A DNA stretch of 64,000 nucleotides from Paracoccaceae bacterium (GCA_024636555.1 JAGXGW010000014.1:1-64000), one strand, 5' to 3'. Counted from the first letter of the stretch, positions 1 through 11,470 are shown. Notes: generated by a model not told the origin, from the letters alone. Numbers and translations are program-made.

Positions 1-2
1 AC

Positions 3-27
3 TGACCTGCCCCCCGGAAGTTCCCTC
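3..27 (+). repeat. Left terminal inverted repeat of the IS
   Basis: It begins TGACCTGCCCCCC and matches the reverse complement of 1233-1256 over its first 13 bases. After a short mismatched stretch it matches again at CCCTC. Confidence 0.88.
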
Positions 28-70
28 AAACTGATGTAGAGTCTGCCGAACCTTTGAAGGAGCAGACGAC

Positions 71-334
71 ATGAGGAAAAGCCGTTTCACCGAAGCGCAG
101 ATCATCGGAATGATCAAAGAACAAGAAGCTGGCATGGCCACGGCAGAGGTCTGCCGCAAGCACGGTCTCAGCCCGGCCTCATTTTACAAGCTGAAGGCCA
201 AGTATGGCGGCATGGAATTGTCGGATGCCCGTCGGCTCAAACAACTTGAGGACGAGAACACGAAGCTGAAGCGTTTGCTGGCGGATACGATGCTGGACAA
301 TGTGGTGCTAAAGGACTTGCTGGGAAAACTCTGA
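71..334 (+). CDS. IS3-family transposase OrfA
   Basis: This 87-residue protein is the DNA-binding part of the transposase. Residues 5-50 form the HTH_Tnp_1-type helix-turn-helix (FTEAQIIG..., [13 protein letters not shown]). Residues 55-85 are a leucine-zipper-like helix ([19 protein letters not shown]) ending in LKDLLGKL, as is typical of this subgroup. An AAGGAG ribosome site lies 10 bases before the ATG. The frame ends two codons after a slippery GGGAAAA heptamer, through which ribosomes can shift into OrfB. It binds the IS ends as the N-terminal half of the OrfAB fusion, or acts as a regulator alone. Confidence 0.93.
   Translation: MRKSRFTEAQIIGMIKEQEAGMATAEVCRKHGLSPASFYKLKAKYGGMELSDARRLKQLEDENTKLKRLLADTMLDNVVLKDLLGKL
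322..328 (+). other. Programmed -1 frameshift heptamer (G GGA AAA)
   Basis: The heptamer GGGAAAA lies in the correct phase for a -1 slip: OrfA codons GGA-AAA become GGG-AAA. The shifted frame runs open through 322-342 into OrfB at 343. It sits two codons before the OrfA stop. This matches how IS3-family elements make OrfAB. No downstream stimulatory structure was worked out. Confidence 0.65.
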
Positions 335-342
335 CGACACCG

Positions 343-1230
343 ATGCAGCGGCGGGACGCAGCGCTCAAGGCGATGCGGGATCACCAAATCTCGCAACGCC
401 GGGCCTGCGCTCTGATCGGTGTCGATCCGAAGACTGTGCGACGGGAGCGCCCACCTGACAGTCCGGACATCCGCAAAGCAATGAATGAGATTGCTTCGAG
501 CCGACGCCGGTTTGGATATCGGCGTATCGGCATCCTGCTTGAGCGCAAGGGTATGATCATGAATGCAAAGAAGCTTTACCGCATCTACCGTGAAGAGGGG
601 CTGTCCGTCCGGCGGCGACGGGGCCGCAAGCGGGCGCGTGGCAGCCGAACACCCATGCCTACAGCCCTGCGCCCAAACCAGCGCTGGTCGATGGATTTCG
701 TGTCCGACACATTTGGTGCATCGCGCAAATTCCGCATTCTTGCGGTGAATGATGATTGCTGCCGCGAAAACCTGTGCCTGATTGCCGATACCAGCCTGTC
801 GGGCGCGCGCGTAGCCCGTGAACTGGATGCGCTGGTGCGCCTCTATGGAAAGCCAGAGAGAATTGTCAGTGACAACGGAACAGAGTTCACCAGTGCCGCC
901 ATTCTGAAATGGGCGCAGAAGAACGACGTGCAGTGGCATTACATCGATCCGGGAAAGCCGCAGCAGAATGGCTACATCGAGTCATTCAATGGCAGCCTGC
1001 GCGACGAATGCCTGAATGAAGAGATATTCGACAGCCTGGACGATGCACGGCGAAAACTGGGCCTGTGGCGCTATGATTACAATCACGTCAGGCCACACTC
1101 ATCGCTGGGCAACAAAACACCCGCTGAAGCGCGCCGAGCGCTTGAGCTATCTGATGGCTCCACGCACGGCGCGCTTGCCCAGAACGACAGACCCGACTAC
1201 CAATCTCAAACCCGCAGACTCTCGTTATGA
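343..1230 (+). CDS. IS3-family transposase OrfB (DDE integrase domain)
   Basis: This 295-residue frame holds the rve integrase core. The catalytic triad is visible: D118 (RWSMDFV), D177 (VSDNGTEF) and E213 (NGYIESFNG), with 35 residues between the second Asp and the Glu, the DD(35)E spacing of the family. The N-terminal 100 residues carry the HTH_21-like and basic linker segment ([21 protein letters not shown]). The frame is -1 relative to OrfA and is probably expressed as an OrfAB fusion through the heptamer at 322. The ATG at 343 may be only an internal start. No disabling mutation is seen. Confidence 0.93.
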   Translation: MQRRDAALKAMRDHQISQRRACALIGVDPKTVRRERPPDSPDIRKAMNEIASSRRRFGYRRIGILLERKGMIMNAKKLYRIYREEGLSVRRRRGRKRARGSRTPMPTALRPNQRWSMDFVSDTFGASRKFRILAVNDDCCRENLCLIADTSLSGARVARELDALVRLYGKPERIVSDNGTEFTSAAILKWAQKNDVQWHYIDPGKPQQNGYIESFNGSLRDECLNEEIFDSLDDARRKLGLWRYDYNHVRPHSSLGNKTPAEARRALELSDGSTHGALAQNDRPDYQSQTRRLSL

Positions 1231-1232
1231 TC

Positions 1233-1256
1233 GAGGGACCCAAGGGGGGCAGGTCA
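1233..1256 (-). repeat. Right terminal inverted repeat of the IS
   Basis: Read on the minus strand it begins TGACCTGCCCCCC, as the left end does. The next base (1257) belongs to the interrupted bchJ. Confidence 0.88.
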
Positions 1257-1684
1257 GCGCGCAATTCGAAAACCAGCGGCGAGAGCACCAGAAACTGCCC
1301 CGATCCGGCAAAAGTCCAGGCGTTGCGGGCGATGGCCAGCGACAGCAGTCGCGCGGATAACCGCCACGGCAGTATCTTCAGCAGCAGTTGCGCGGCCTTC
1401 GGGATGCGATGCGCGAGGATATACTCGGCCGTCGCCAGCCCCGCCTGCCAGCCAAGGTCGGCCGCCAGATCGGGCAGATCGCGGCGCAGTGCCTGATGCA
1501 GGCGGATCACCGGCACTTCGGGGATCATGCCTAAGCCGTCGGGCAGCGCATCAAGACCGGCACATGCGAGCAGCGTTTGCCGCCACACGGTGCCGCCTGC
1601 GCGGTCCAGTAGCGGGACCAGTTGCAGCACGGCATTCGGCCCGATCATGCCGGAGGTTTGCCCCGCACCCATCGGTTCAGACAT
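1257..1684 (-). pseudogene. bchJ: bchJ (BchJ / 4-vinyl reductase family), 3' end lost to IS insertion
   Basis: The ATG at 1684 overlaps the end of bchE (ATGTCTGA), a translationally coupled layout, and bchE-bchJ is the order known from Rhodobacter. About 142 codons remain. They include HQALRRDLPDLA, HRIPKAAQLLLKILPW and NAWTFAGSGQF, which align with the intact relative at 3405-4031. The last third, with the V4R-domain cysteines, is missing because the IS begins after codon 142. The frame then reads some 55 codons into the IS. BchJ was named as an 8(4)-vinyl reductase, but later work assigned that reaction to BciA/BciB, so its role is accessory or uncertain. The product is almost certainly non-functional. 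Confidence 0.9.
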
Positions 1685-3341
1685 CTTCCATCTGCTGTTT
1701 GCCACCACCGCAGGCTTTCACCTCGGCCCCGTTAGGCATCCTGAACGCTTTGGACCGCTCTACCGCACGCTCCTTGCCTTGCGCGCGCACGGCCTCGCGC
1801 CGTTCCGCTGCGCGGGCGGCCTTGTCGGCGCTGGCCTCCCAATCCTCCATCTGCGCTTCGGCGATGGTGCGGGTCTCATCAAAATGGAAATCGAGGTTGT
1901 TCTTGGATTGCGGGCCGGTATAGCCGACCTTGCCCAGATCGTAGAAGGTGCGCGCAAAGCCGGCCTTCATAAAGGCCTTGAGGCATCCCAGCAAATAGCG
2001 CCGCCGGAAACCAGTGCCGCGCCACGGATAGTGGAACAGCGCCTTTCGCATGTAGAAGCGGCGGTAGTTGTTCATCACGCCGTCCAGAAGTTCGCCCCGC
2101 GTCATCGCGGCGGGTTTCATGATCGGGGTGACGAAATTGTAGCGGCTGAAGTCGAACACCTCGACCTGATCTTTCAACTCCTGAAACAGCGGCGTGAAGG
2201 GCCACGGCGTATACATCGCCCAGTTGGCCAGATCGGGCTGCCAGTCCCATGCCATCTTATAGGTTTCGTTCAGGGTTTCCGGCGTCTCGTTATCCAGCCC
2301 GACGATGAACTGCGCCTCGACCAGAATGTCGGCCTCGCGCAGAAGGCGGATGGCGGTCTTGTTTTCCTCGACCTTGGTTTCCTTGTTGAAGATATCGAGC
2401 TTCATCTGCGCGGCGGCCTCGGTGCCAAGGCTGACATGGACCAGCCCCGCCTTGCGGTAGAAGCCCAGCAATTCACGGTCGCGGTAGATGTCGGTGACGC
2501 GGGTGTTGATGCCCCATTTGACCTTGTCCGGCAGGCCACGGTCGATCAGTTCCTGACAGAATTCGATGAATTTGCGACGGTTGATCGTGGGTTCCTCATC
2601 CGCAAGGATGAAAAAGCCGACCTTATGGTTCAGCACCAGATCCTCGATCTCGTCCACGACCTTTTTGGGGTCGCGTACGCGGTAGTCGCGCCAGAATTTC
2701 CATTGAGAGCAGAACGAGCAGGTGAACGGACAACCGCGCGCCATATTCGGGATGGCGACGCGGGTGTTGAGCGGGATGTATTTGTACTTCTCCCATTCCA
2801 GGATCGACCAGTCGGGGCTGATCCCGTCCAGATCCTTGACCGTGCTGGCCGCAGGAGTTGCCACGATCCGGTCACCTTCCGCGAAGGCGATGCCCTTGAT
2901 CTTGTGACGATCCGCAGGCCAGCGCCCGTCCTGCACGGCCAGCATCAGTTCGGTCAGGATCTCCTCCCCCTCACCGCGCACGATCACATCCACCCAAGGT
3001 GCCTCGGCGATGACCTGTTTGTACATGAAGGTCGCATGCACCCCGCCCAGCATCCGCAACGCGTCGGGGCAATGCTCTTGCGCCAGTTTCAGCACATCCT
3101 CGGCGCGGTAGATCGAGGGGGTGATCGCGGTCACGCCGACCACATCGGGCTGGAGCGCGGCCATCTGCCGTCCCAGATCGGCATCGGCGATATCGTCGGT
3201 CATCGCGTCGATGAAATGAATATCGTCAAACCCCGCCTTGCGCAGGCTGCCTGTCAGATAGGCGACCCATGCGGGCGGCCATGTTCCGGCAATCTCGGCC
3301 CCGCCCGAGCGATAATTGGGGTGAACGAACAGAATACGCAT
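1677..3341 (-). CDS. bchE: Anaerobic Mg-protoporphyrin IX monomethyl ester cyclase (BchE)
   Basis: This 554-residue B12-binding radical SAM enzyme forms the isocyclic ring of (bacterio)chlorophyll without O2, taking the keto oxygen from water. An N-terminal Rossmann-like cobalamin domain (residues 1-140, [20 protein letters not shown]) precedes the radical SAM core. The FeS cysteines are C204, C208 and C211 in [13 protein letters not shown]. Length and sequence style match the family. An AGGGAG ribosome site lies 6 bases before the ATG. A perfect FnrL-type box is centred about 60 bp upstream, fitting expression at low oxygen. It needs cobalamin; cobU and a cobC-like gene lie at 54.4-55.5 kb. 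The neighbouring bchJ has been destroyed by the IS. Confidence 0.95.
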   Translation of the reverse strand: MRILFVHPNYRSGGAEIAGTWPPAWVAYLTGSLRKAGFDDIHFIDAMTDDIADADLGRQMAALQPDVVGVTAITPSIYRAEDVLKLAQEHCPDALRMLGGVHATFMYKQVIAEAPWVDVIVRGEGEEILTELMLAVQDGRWPADRHKIKGIAFAEGDRIVATPAASTVKDLDGISPDWSILEWEKYKYIPLNTRVAIPNMARGCPFTCSFCSQWKFWRDYRVRDPKKVVDEIEDLVLNHKVGFFILADEEPTINRRKFIEFCQELIDRGLPDKVKWGINTRVTDIYRDRELLGFYRKAGLVHVSLGTEAAAQMKLDIFNKETKVEENKTAIRLLREADILVEAQFIVGLDNETPETLNETYKMAWDWQPDLANWAMYTPWPFTPLFQELKDQVEVFDFSRYNFVTPIMKPAAMTRGELLDGVMNNYRRFYMRKALFHYPWRGTGFRRRYLLGCLKAFMKAGFARTFYDLGKVGYTGPQSKNNLDFHFDETRTIAEAQMEDWEASADKAARAAERREAVRAQGKERAVERSKAFRMPNGAEVKACGGGKQQMEDV

Positions 3342-3382
3342 GGCAGGCTCCCTGTGCTTTTCAGGAAATCTGACACACTAAC

Positions 3383-3400
3383 TGTCAACTTTGATTGACG
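3383..3400 (-). promoter_or_regulatory. PpsR/CrtJ-like palindrome, one mismatch (TGT-N12-ACG)
   Basis: TGTCAA and TTGACG flank six bases, close to the PpsR consensus TGT-N12-ACA. It overlaps another inverted repeat (TGACA-N7-TGTCA, 3371-3387) and the FnrL box. The position upstream of bchE is right for photosynthesis-gene repression. It is weaker than the site at 4180. Confidence 0.4.
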
Positions 3401-3408
3401 CAGATCAA
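3395..3408 (-). promoter_or_regulatory. FnrL/FNR box upstream of bchE
   Basis: TTGAC-GCAG-ATCAA is a full match to the FNR/FnrL consensus TTGAY-N4-RTCAA. Its centre lies about 60 bp before the bchE ATG, so a start site near 3360 would place it at about -41 (class II activation). It overlaps the stop codon of the BchJ-like gene at 3405. FnrL control of bchE-type genes is established in Rhodobacter; its use here is inferred. Confidence 0.75.
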
Positions 3409-4031
3409 GCCGCGAGGGCTTGGTCATCCATGCTCAGGTGGAAACGGCAGGCCTCCGCGCCCGTCGCCATGCAGCTTGTCTCGACGCAGCGCAGCCGGTT
3501 ATGGGCCATCCGGCGGAACGTGTGCTGGAACAGTTCCTCATGCCAGACGCAGATCGGCAGATCGCTGGTCTCGCCACGGATCAAAGGGTTATCGACCAAT
3601 TGAAACTCGTTGGTGCCAAGCACTGTGAATTTGCCCGAGCCGCCGAATGTCCATGCATTCTGAATGGCATTGCGCCCCAGCATCCACACGGCCATGCCCC
3701 AAGGCATGCCCGACAGCAGCAATCTGGCGCGCGCGGGAATACGGTGCAGCATCAGCCATTCAACCGCGTCGCGTGCGGCCTCGCGCTGGATCGCCTCGGC
3801 CATTTCGGGGAATTCACGCCGCAGGGACTGATGCACGACGGCAACCTGCCTCTCGCGAACAGGTTCTCCCGGTTCGGGCAGATAGGTAAAGCGCGCCTCG
3901 TCCATCAGGCGGGCCGCAGCAGTTTGACCCAGCGAGCGCTCGACCGCAGCGATCAGCGGCAGGACCGTCTGCGAGCCCATCATGCCCTTGCGCCGTGGCT
4001 GACGCAGCAGCCCTGCTGTAGGGGCCGTCAT
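3405..4031 (-). CDS. Intact BchJ-like V4R-domain protein, paralogue upstream of bchE
   Basis: This 208-residue protein aligns with the broken bchJ ([39 protein letters not shown]). It also keeps the C-terminal V4R region with its cysteine cluster ([18 protein letters not shown]). The start at 4031 (MTAPTAG) is chosen because the upstream extension to 4121 has no ribosome site and is not family-like. It ends 63 bp before bchE, with the FnrL box at its stop codon. A perfect PpsR-type box lies about 150 bp upstream of its start. It may supply the BchJ role now that the copy downstream of bchE is cut, or it may have a distinct tetrapyrrole-binding role. Confidence 0.85.
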   Translation of the reverse strand: MTAPTAGLLRQPRRKGMMGSQTVLPLIAAVERSLGQTAAARLMDEARFTYLPEPGEPVRERQVAVVHQSLRREFPEMAEAIQREAARDAVEWLMLHRIPARARLLLSGMPWGMAVWMLGRNAIQNAWTFGGSGKFTVLGTNEFQLVDNPLIRGETSDLPICVWHEELFQHTFRRMAHNRLRCVETSCMATGAEACRFHLSMDDQALAA

Positions 4032-4179
4032 GTCCGCACCGTCCGGTTCTGGCAATCCTGCCGCGTCATACGCTATCCTTTTGCATTTCCGCCCGGGCCG
4101 GGCAGAAAGCCTCCGATTCAAGGCGTCATAGCCGTAAAAAGGAAAAACTGGCGTCGCAACGCCTACTTTGACCCAAACT

Positions 4180-4197
4180 TGTCAACCAAACTGGACA
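4180..4197 (-). promoter_or_regulatory. PpsR/CrtJ-type box (TGT-N12-ACA)
   Basis: TGTCAACC and TGGACA give an exact TGT-N12-ACA palindrome. On the minus strand its distal half reads TTGACA and could serve as a -35 element, so binding would block a promoter for the BchJ-like gene. No clear -10 was found. The region 4032-4391 holds no other gene. Confidence 0.55.
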
Positions 4198-4391
4198 TGG
4201 GGATGCGGCGTGCCGGAAACAAGGGGGAAAAACCACCGCTGCAGGAACAAAGCTGTCACGGCCAAACAGGGCTTGCACCGCATCCCGGGATGTCTATAAC
4301 CCACGAGAATTTGCGCGCAGGACTGCCCTGCAGCGCCATACTGCCGCGCGGCCATTGCCATCGCCACAAGCCGCGCCACAAGGGGACCGAC

Positions 4392-7721
<3,330 letters not shown>

Positions 7722-8075
7722 TGCGGGATACATCCGAAAGAAACCGTAAACAGAGCTTAAAAATAGCCCTTTAAGACTGCCGGTTTTCCAAGATGTAAAA
7801 AATCTATCGCGAATTATCCTTCATCGCAGATGCATTTTTTTGTTCTCGTTTCCTCTACCAAAGGTTATACGATTGGCCTACTGCACATCGTTGCAGACCG
7901 TAGCGAGTGGCCTGATTCTCCATCGGGTTCAGGTTGGCCCGTCGTGTTCTTATCCTTGGAGGGGATAAGGCCGGTTTACCGGCAGCAGCGCGGCGGGTTT
8001 GTAACGCGCTTTCTTCCGGAAATCGGCACATCTTGACCCGCAGGCCGCCAACAGCGGTCTTGGCTTATTGGGTGC
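7722..8075 (+). other. Intergenic region with three consecutive hairpins
   Basis: No protein gene is seen between carB and tdk. The segment has a relatively A/T-rich start (7740-7860) and then three stems: CTTATCC/GGATAAG (7949-7969), GCCGG/CCGGC (7970-7983), and GGCCGC/GCGGTC near 8043-8060. There is no T-run, so these are not simple terminators. A small RNA or mRNA leader is possible, but no known RNA family is recognised. Confidence 0.3.
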
Positions 8076-8105
8076 TTGTCTTTCGCGCCCTTGGCAGACT
8101 AGATC
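8076..8105 (+). promoter_or_regulatory. Candidate sigma-70 promoter of tdk giving a leaderless mRNA
   Basis: TTGTCT and TAGATC are separated by 18 bp. The predicted start (8112-8113) coincides with the tdk ATG, and no ribosome site is seen before that ATG. The promoter call is by eye. Confidence 0.35.
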
Positions 8106-8112
8106 TGCTGCC

Positions 8113-8703
8113 ATGGCCAAGCTTTATTTTCATTTCTCAACCATGAACGCCGGCAAATCGACGGTGCTCCTGCAAGCCTCGCACAACTATCGCGAGCGCG
8201 GGATGCAGACCTATCTGCTCACTGCAAAGGTCGACGGGCGCGCAGGGCCTGGCCGCGTCGCCTCGCGCATCGGCATTGGCGAACAGGCCGATACATTCGC
8301 GCCCGGTGACGATCTGTTTCACCGCGTGCAGGAGCGGCTTGCACAAGCTCCACCGGCCTGCATCTTTATCGACGAGGCGCAGTTTCTGGAGCCTGCACAG
8401 GTCTGGGATCTGGCGCGCGTGGTGGATGATCTGGGCGTACCGGTGATGTGCTACGGCCTGCGGGTGGATTTCCGGGGCGAATTGTTCCCCGGCTCGGCCA
8501 CGCTCTTGGCACTGGCGGACGAGTTGCGCGAGGTTCGCACGATCTGCCATTGCGGGCGCAAGGCAACGATGGTGGTTCGCAAAGATGCAAACGGGCGCGC
8601 ACTACGCGATGGCGCGCAGGTGCAGATCGGCGGGAACGAGACCTATGTCAGCCTGTGCCGCAGGCATTGGCGCGAGGCTGTGGGCGATCGGCCAAACAGT
8701 TGA
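8113..8703 (+). CDS. tdk: Thymidine kinase
   Basis: This 196-residue type II thymidine kinase phosphorylates thymidine in the salvage pathway. The P-loop is at residues 8-16 (STMNAGKST), the DEAQ Walker B near 80-84 (FIDEAQFL), and the zinc-binding lobe follows (CHCGRKAT ... CRRHW). Length is normal. The ATG at 8113 gives the expected MAKLYFHFSTMNAGKS start; no Shine-Dalgarno sequence precedes it, fitting a leaderless transcript from the promoter at 8076-8105. The gene is followed closely by an unknown frame on the same strand. Confidence 0.95.
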   Translation: MAKLYFHFSTMNAGKSTVLLQASHNYRERGMQTYLLTAKVDGRAGPGRVASRIGIGEQADTFAPGDDLFHRVQERLAQAPPACIFIDEAQFLEPAQVWDLARVVDDLGVPVMCYGLRVDFRGELFPGSATLLALADELREVRTICHCGRKATMVVRKDANGRALRDGAQVQIGGNETYVSLCRRHWREAVGDRPNS

Positions 8704-8748
8704 TTCGCGTGACACTATCGTTACCATCTGGCGCAACGTCGCAAAACT

Positions 8749-9285
8749 TTGTCCGAGGAAGAAGAAGACCGCCTGCAAAGCACCGTCGACGGTATGCAGG
8801 CGCATCTGCGGCACCTGGCAGACCATGCCGACCTATCCACGATGCAGGGCCGCGAAACAGTGATCGACGCTGTCGCAGAGATACCAACCGTCGGCCTTCT
8901 CTCTGCAGCTGATCGGGAGGCTGGCAAGACGACCGTTCCGCTGACCCATTGGGTCCTGTTTGACGACTACAGACTGCTCTACGCGGCACAGGCCCGCCGC
9001 CTTTACGCCGATCAGGCCCACCTGCTGCCCGAGGCGTTGCGCCGGACACTGGAACCCCTCTGGCAGGCCGAAGCCGCGCTGATCTGGATCTTCGCGGGCA
9101 CCACTGACAAGATCGACCCGCCTTTCGCCCAAGACAATGCGCGCCTGATCGACATGCCTTCCTCGCGCCTAACGGGCCTGACCTTTGGCGATCTGTCGCG
9201 CTGGTGCGTCACGATCACGCCAGAGGCTTTGGGCACAAGGCAGTTTGACCAGGCTGACGCCCAGTCACCCCATGGCAGCTTTTGA
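8749..9285 (+). CDS. Hypothetical protein, function unknown
   Basis: I do not recognise this 178-residue protein. It starts with an acidic stretch (SEEEEDR), has a helical middle (YRLLYAAQARRLYADQAHLL, ALRRTLEPLWQAEAALIW) and no signal peptide or membrane segment. The start is uncertain: TTG at 8749 gives the listed form, CTG at 8728 is possible, and ATG at 8794 would be shorter. None has a good ribosome site, so it may be read by coupling with tdk 45 bases upstream. It ends five bases before the convergent KAS III gene. The length of the open frame and its G/C-ending codons support a real gene. Confidence 0.6.
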   Translation: MSEEEEDRLQSTVDGMQAHLRHLADHADLSTMQGRETVIDAVAEIPTVGLLSAADREAGKTTVPLTHWVLFDDYRLLYAAQARRLYADQAHLLPEALRRTLEPLWQAEAALIWIFAGTTDKIDPPFAQDNARLIDMPSSRLTGLTFGDLSRWCVTITPEALGTRQFDQADAQSPHGSF

Positions 9286-9290
9286 CCTGT

Positions 9291-10412
9291 TCAAACCCGT
9301 TTGATCAGCACTGACCCGACAGAATAGCCTGCGCCGAAGGAACAGATCAGCCCCAGATCACCGGATTTCAGATCGTCGGAATGCTTGGCAAAGGCGATGA
9401 TGGACCCTGCCGAGGATGTATTGGCATAATCCTGCAGGATATTCGGCTGCTCGCCCGCTTCCGGTTCGCGGCCCAGCACCTTGCGGCCGATAAAGTCATT
9501 CATCGACTTGTTGGCCTGATGCAACCACAGACGGCGTAGCTGATCGGATGTAACGCCCTCTGCCTCCAGATGGGCAAGGATATGTTCGGACACCATAGGC
9601 ACCACTTCCTTGAACACCTTGCGCCCGTTCTGCATGAACTGCATGTCGCGCCTGTCTGCCGTGCCATCCGGGCGCGAGCGGCGCAAAAAGCCGTTATTAT
9701 TGCGTATATTGTTCGAAAACTGGGTGGCACAACGTGTGGACAGCACCTTGAAATACCCGTCTTTGGCATCTTCCTCACGCTCGATCACCGTCGCCGTGCA
9801 GACATCGCCAAAGATGAAGTGGCAATCGCGGTCGCGCCATTCCAGATGGCCTGAACAGATTTCGGGGTTCACCACGATCGCACGGCGCGCCGATCCTGCG
9901 CGCACCATGTCCGAGGCCGCCTGTATCCCGAACGTCGCCGAAGAGCAGGCCACGTTCATATCGAAGGCAAAGCCGCCCGCGCCCAGAAGCTGCTGGATTT
10001 CCACGGCAATCGCGGGATAGGCGCGCTCCATATTGCTGGCAGCACAAATCACCAGATCGACGTCAGCCCCCGTCAGCCCCGCCATATCGAGAGCCTTGGT
10101 ACATGCGTCCAGCGCCATTTCCGCCATCACACCCGGCTCGTCATCGTCGCGCTGGCGCAACAGCGGATGCATCACGGCGGGGTCCAGCACGCCGGACTTG
10201 TCCAGCACATAGCGCTGTTCGATGCCGGAGGCCTTGAAGATGAACTCGGACGAGGAATGATCCTTCGCCATGACGGTGCCTGCCGCGATCTCGTCGGCAT
10301 GTTCCGCATTGTAGCGGTCGGCATAGGCGTTGAAGGCCACAACCAGCTCGTCATTGGTGATAACCTGCGACGGGGTAAAAACCCCTGTGCCGCTGATGAC
10401 TGGCTGATACAT
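9291..10412 (-). CDS. Beta-ketoacyl-ACP synthase III-like protein
   Basis: This 373-residue thiolase-fold enzyme is related to FabH, which starts fatty-acid or secondary acyl-chain synthesis by condensing an acyl-CoA with malonyl-ACP. The Cys-His-Asn triad is visible as C156 (NVACSSATFG), H298 (LWLHQANKSM) and N331 (DYANTSSAGS). The protein is longer than E. coli FabH (317) because of an insert after the N-terminal strand (residues 30-60) and another near 215-260. The start at 10412 has GAAGGGA 7-13 bases upstream. An ATG 15 bases further out overlaps that ribosome site. Substrate is unknown; a dedicated non-housekeeping role is possible. Confidence 0.85.
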   Translation of the reverse strand: MYQPVISGTGVFTPSQVITNDELVVAFNAYADRYNAEHADEIAAGTVMAKDHSSSEFIFKASGIEQRYVLDKSGVLDPAVMHPLLRQRDDDEPGVMAEMALDACTKALDMAGLTGADVDLVICAASNMERAYPAIAVEIQQLLGAGGFAFDMNVACSSATFGIQAASDMVRAGSARRAIVVNPEICSGHLEWRDRDCHFIFGDVCTATVIEREEDAKDGYFKVLSTRCATQFSNNIRNNNGFLRRSRPDGTADRRDMQFMQNGRKVFKEVVPMVSEHILAHLEAEGVTSDQLRRLWLHQANKSMNDFIGRKVLGREPEAGEQPNILQDYANTSSAGSIIAFAKHSDDLKSGDLGLICSFGAGYSVGSVLIKRV

Positions 10413-10516
10413 GGTGCGTCCCTTCACAAATGGTGACCCAAATCATCCCAGCGCACCGCCAAGGTCAAGCCCTCATGCCACGGCATGCCAAAGGCGTGAC
10501 CGGCGTTGAGCCGCCT

Positions 10517-11470
10517 TCAGAGCAGGTTGGGCGGTGGCTGCCCGGCGAAATGCGCGGCCAGATTGTCCAGCACCAGGCGCCCCATCGCCTCGCGCACTTC
10601 CAGCGTCGAGGTGCCCAGATGCGGCAGCAGGGTCACATTGTCGAGCTGTCGCAGGGCAAGCGGCACCTGCGGCTCGAACTCATAGACATCCAGACCGGCG
10701 CCCCCGATCCGGCGCGCCTGAAGCGCGGCGATCAGCGCCGCCTCGTCCACCACATCGCCGCGCGCGATATTGACCAGATGGGCATGTGGCTGCATCGCGG
10801 CCAGCACCTCGGTATTGACCAGATGATGCGTCTCGGCCCCGCCCGGCGTGGCGATCACAAGGATATCCACGGCGGCGGCCAATGCGTTCAGGTTGTCCAT
10901 CTGCCGCGCAGGAAAATCGACCTCTTTGGCAGAGCGGTTGAAGAACAGCACCTCCATGCCAAAACCGAAATGGCAGCGCCGCGCGATGGCTTGCCCGATC
11001 CGGCCCATGCCGACGATGCCCACGGTCTTGGCCGTAACATGCAGGCCCAGCATCTGGGTGGGGTGCCAGCCCTCCCACGCGCCGGACCGCACCAGCCTCT
11101 CGCCCTCTGCGGCGCGCCGCGCGCTCATCAGGATCAGCGTCATCGCGGTATCGGCGGTGGCATCGGTCACTGCGCCGGGTGTGTTGGTGACCTTGACCCC
11201 GTGGGCGCGCGCCGCCTCTACATCGATGTGGTTGATGCCGACACCGAAATTCGCAAGGATCTTGCAGCGGGGGCGGCCGAATTCAGCAAAGATATCAGCC
11301 GAGAACTGGTCACCTAGCGACGGCATGATCCCGTCATAGACAGCCAGACCGGAGCGCATCTCGGCAGGTGTCATCGGCGTGGTCTTGTCGCGCAGTTCCA
11401 CATCGAACATCTCATAGGCAGCATTCAGAATGCTGTCCGGCAGACGGCGGCTGATCAGAACCTTGGGCAT
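10517..11470 (-). CDS. D-isomer-specific 2-hydroxyacid dehydrogenase (glyoxylate/hydroxypyruvate reductase type)
   Basis: This 317-residue NAD(P)-dependent reductase probably acts on glyoxylate or hydroxypyruvate. The nucleotide fold GIVGMGRIGQ is at 151-160. The catalytic Arg, Glu and His are R237 (NIARGDVVDE), E266 (DVYEFEP) and H284 (LPHLGT). The substrate loop NFGVGINHID is at 74-83. The ATG overlaps the csaA stop by one base (TGATG), so it is translated by coupling at the end of the ybjN-proC-csaA group. A second reductase of the GhrA type lies at 40.0 kb. Exact substrate cannot be told from sequence. Confidence 0.92.
   Translation of the reverse strand: MPKVLISRRLPDSILNAAYEMFDVELRDKTTPMTPAEMRSGLAVYDGIMPSLGDQFSADIFAEFGRPRCKILANFGVGINHIDVEAARAHGVKVTNTPGAVTDATADTAMTLILMSARRAAEGERLVRSGAWEGWHPTQMLGLHVTAKTVGIVGMGRIGQAIARRCHFGFGMEVLFFNRSAKEVDFPARQMDNLNALAAAVDILVIATPGGAETHHLVNTEVLAAMQPHAHLVNIARGDVVDEAALIAALQARRIGGAGLDVYEFEPQVPLALRQLDNVTLLPHLGTSTLEVREAMGRLVLDNLAAHFAGQPPPNLL

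Larger units (their letters stand above)
3..1256 (+). mobile_element. IS3-family insertion sequence, IS407-like subgroup, complete
   Basis: A 1254-bp element carries two overlapping-phase transposase frames. It is bounded by imperfect inverted repeats that share the 13 outer bases TGACCTGCCCCCC and then a CCCTC block. Both frames are intact, so the element may still be mobile. It sits inside bchJ, whose coding sequence resumes at 1257 on the other strand. The window starts two bases outside the left end, so the target duplication cannot be checked. The subgroup call rests on the ends and on the OrfA sequence style, recalled from known family members. Confidence 0.93.

Noticed and set aside
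1088-1256. Reading bchJ as a full-length gene through the IS
   Set aside because: The last 55 codons of that open frame are IS sequence and lack the V4R cysteines, so this is a chance fusion.
1-1260. Target-site duplication of the IS
   Set aside because: Only two bases (AC) are visible left of the element and they do not match the right flank (GCGC). The full left flank is outside the window.
3371-3387. TGACA-N7-TGTCA inverted repeat as a separate operator
   Set aside because: Its half sites face the wrong way for PpsR and it overlaps better-matching boxes. It was kept only as a remark.
1527-3398. A long plus-strand open frame (623 codons) opposite bchE
   Set aside because: Its sequence is low-complexity, His/Arg/Gly-rich mirror of the bchE coding frame with no family features. 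bchE itself is a certain match.
3420-4391. Extension of carB to an upstream start at 3420
   Set aside because: The extra 324 codons run antisense to the BchJ-like gene and do not resemble CarB; the real start has a ribosome site at 4381-4386.
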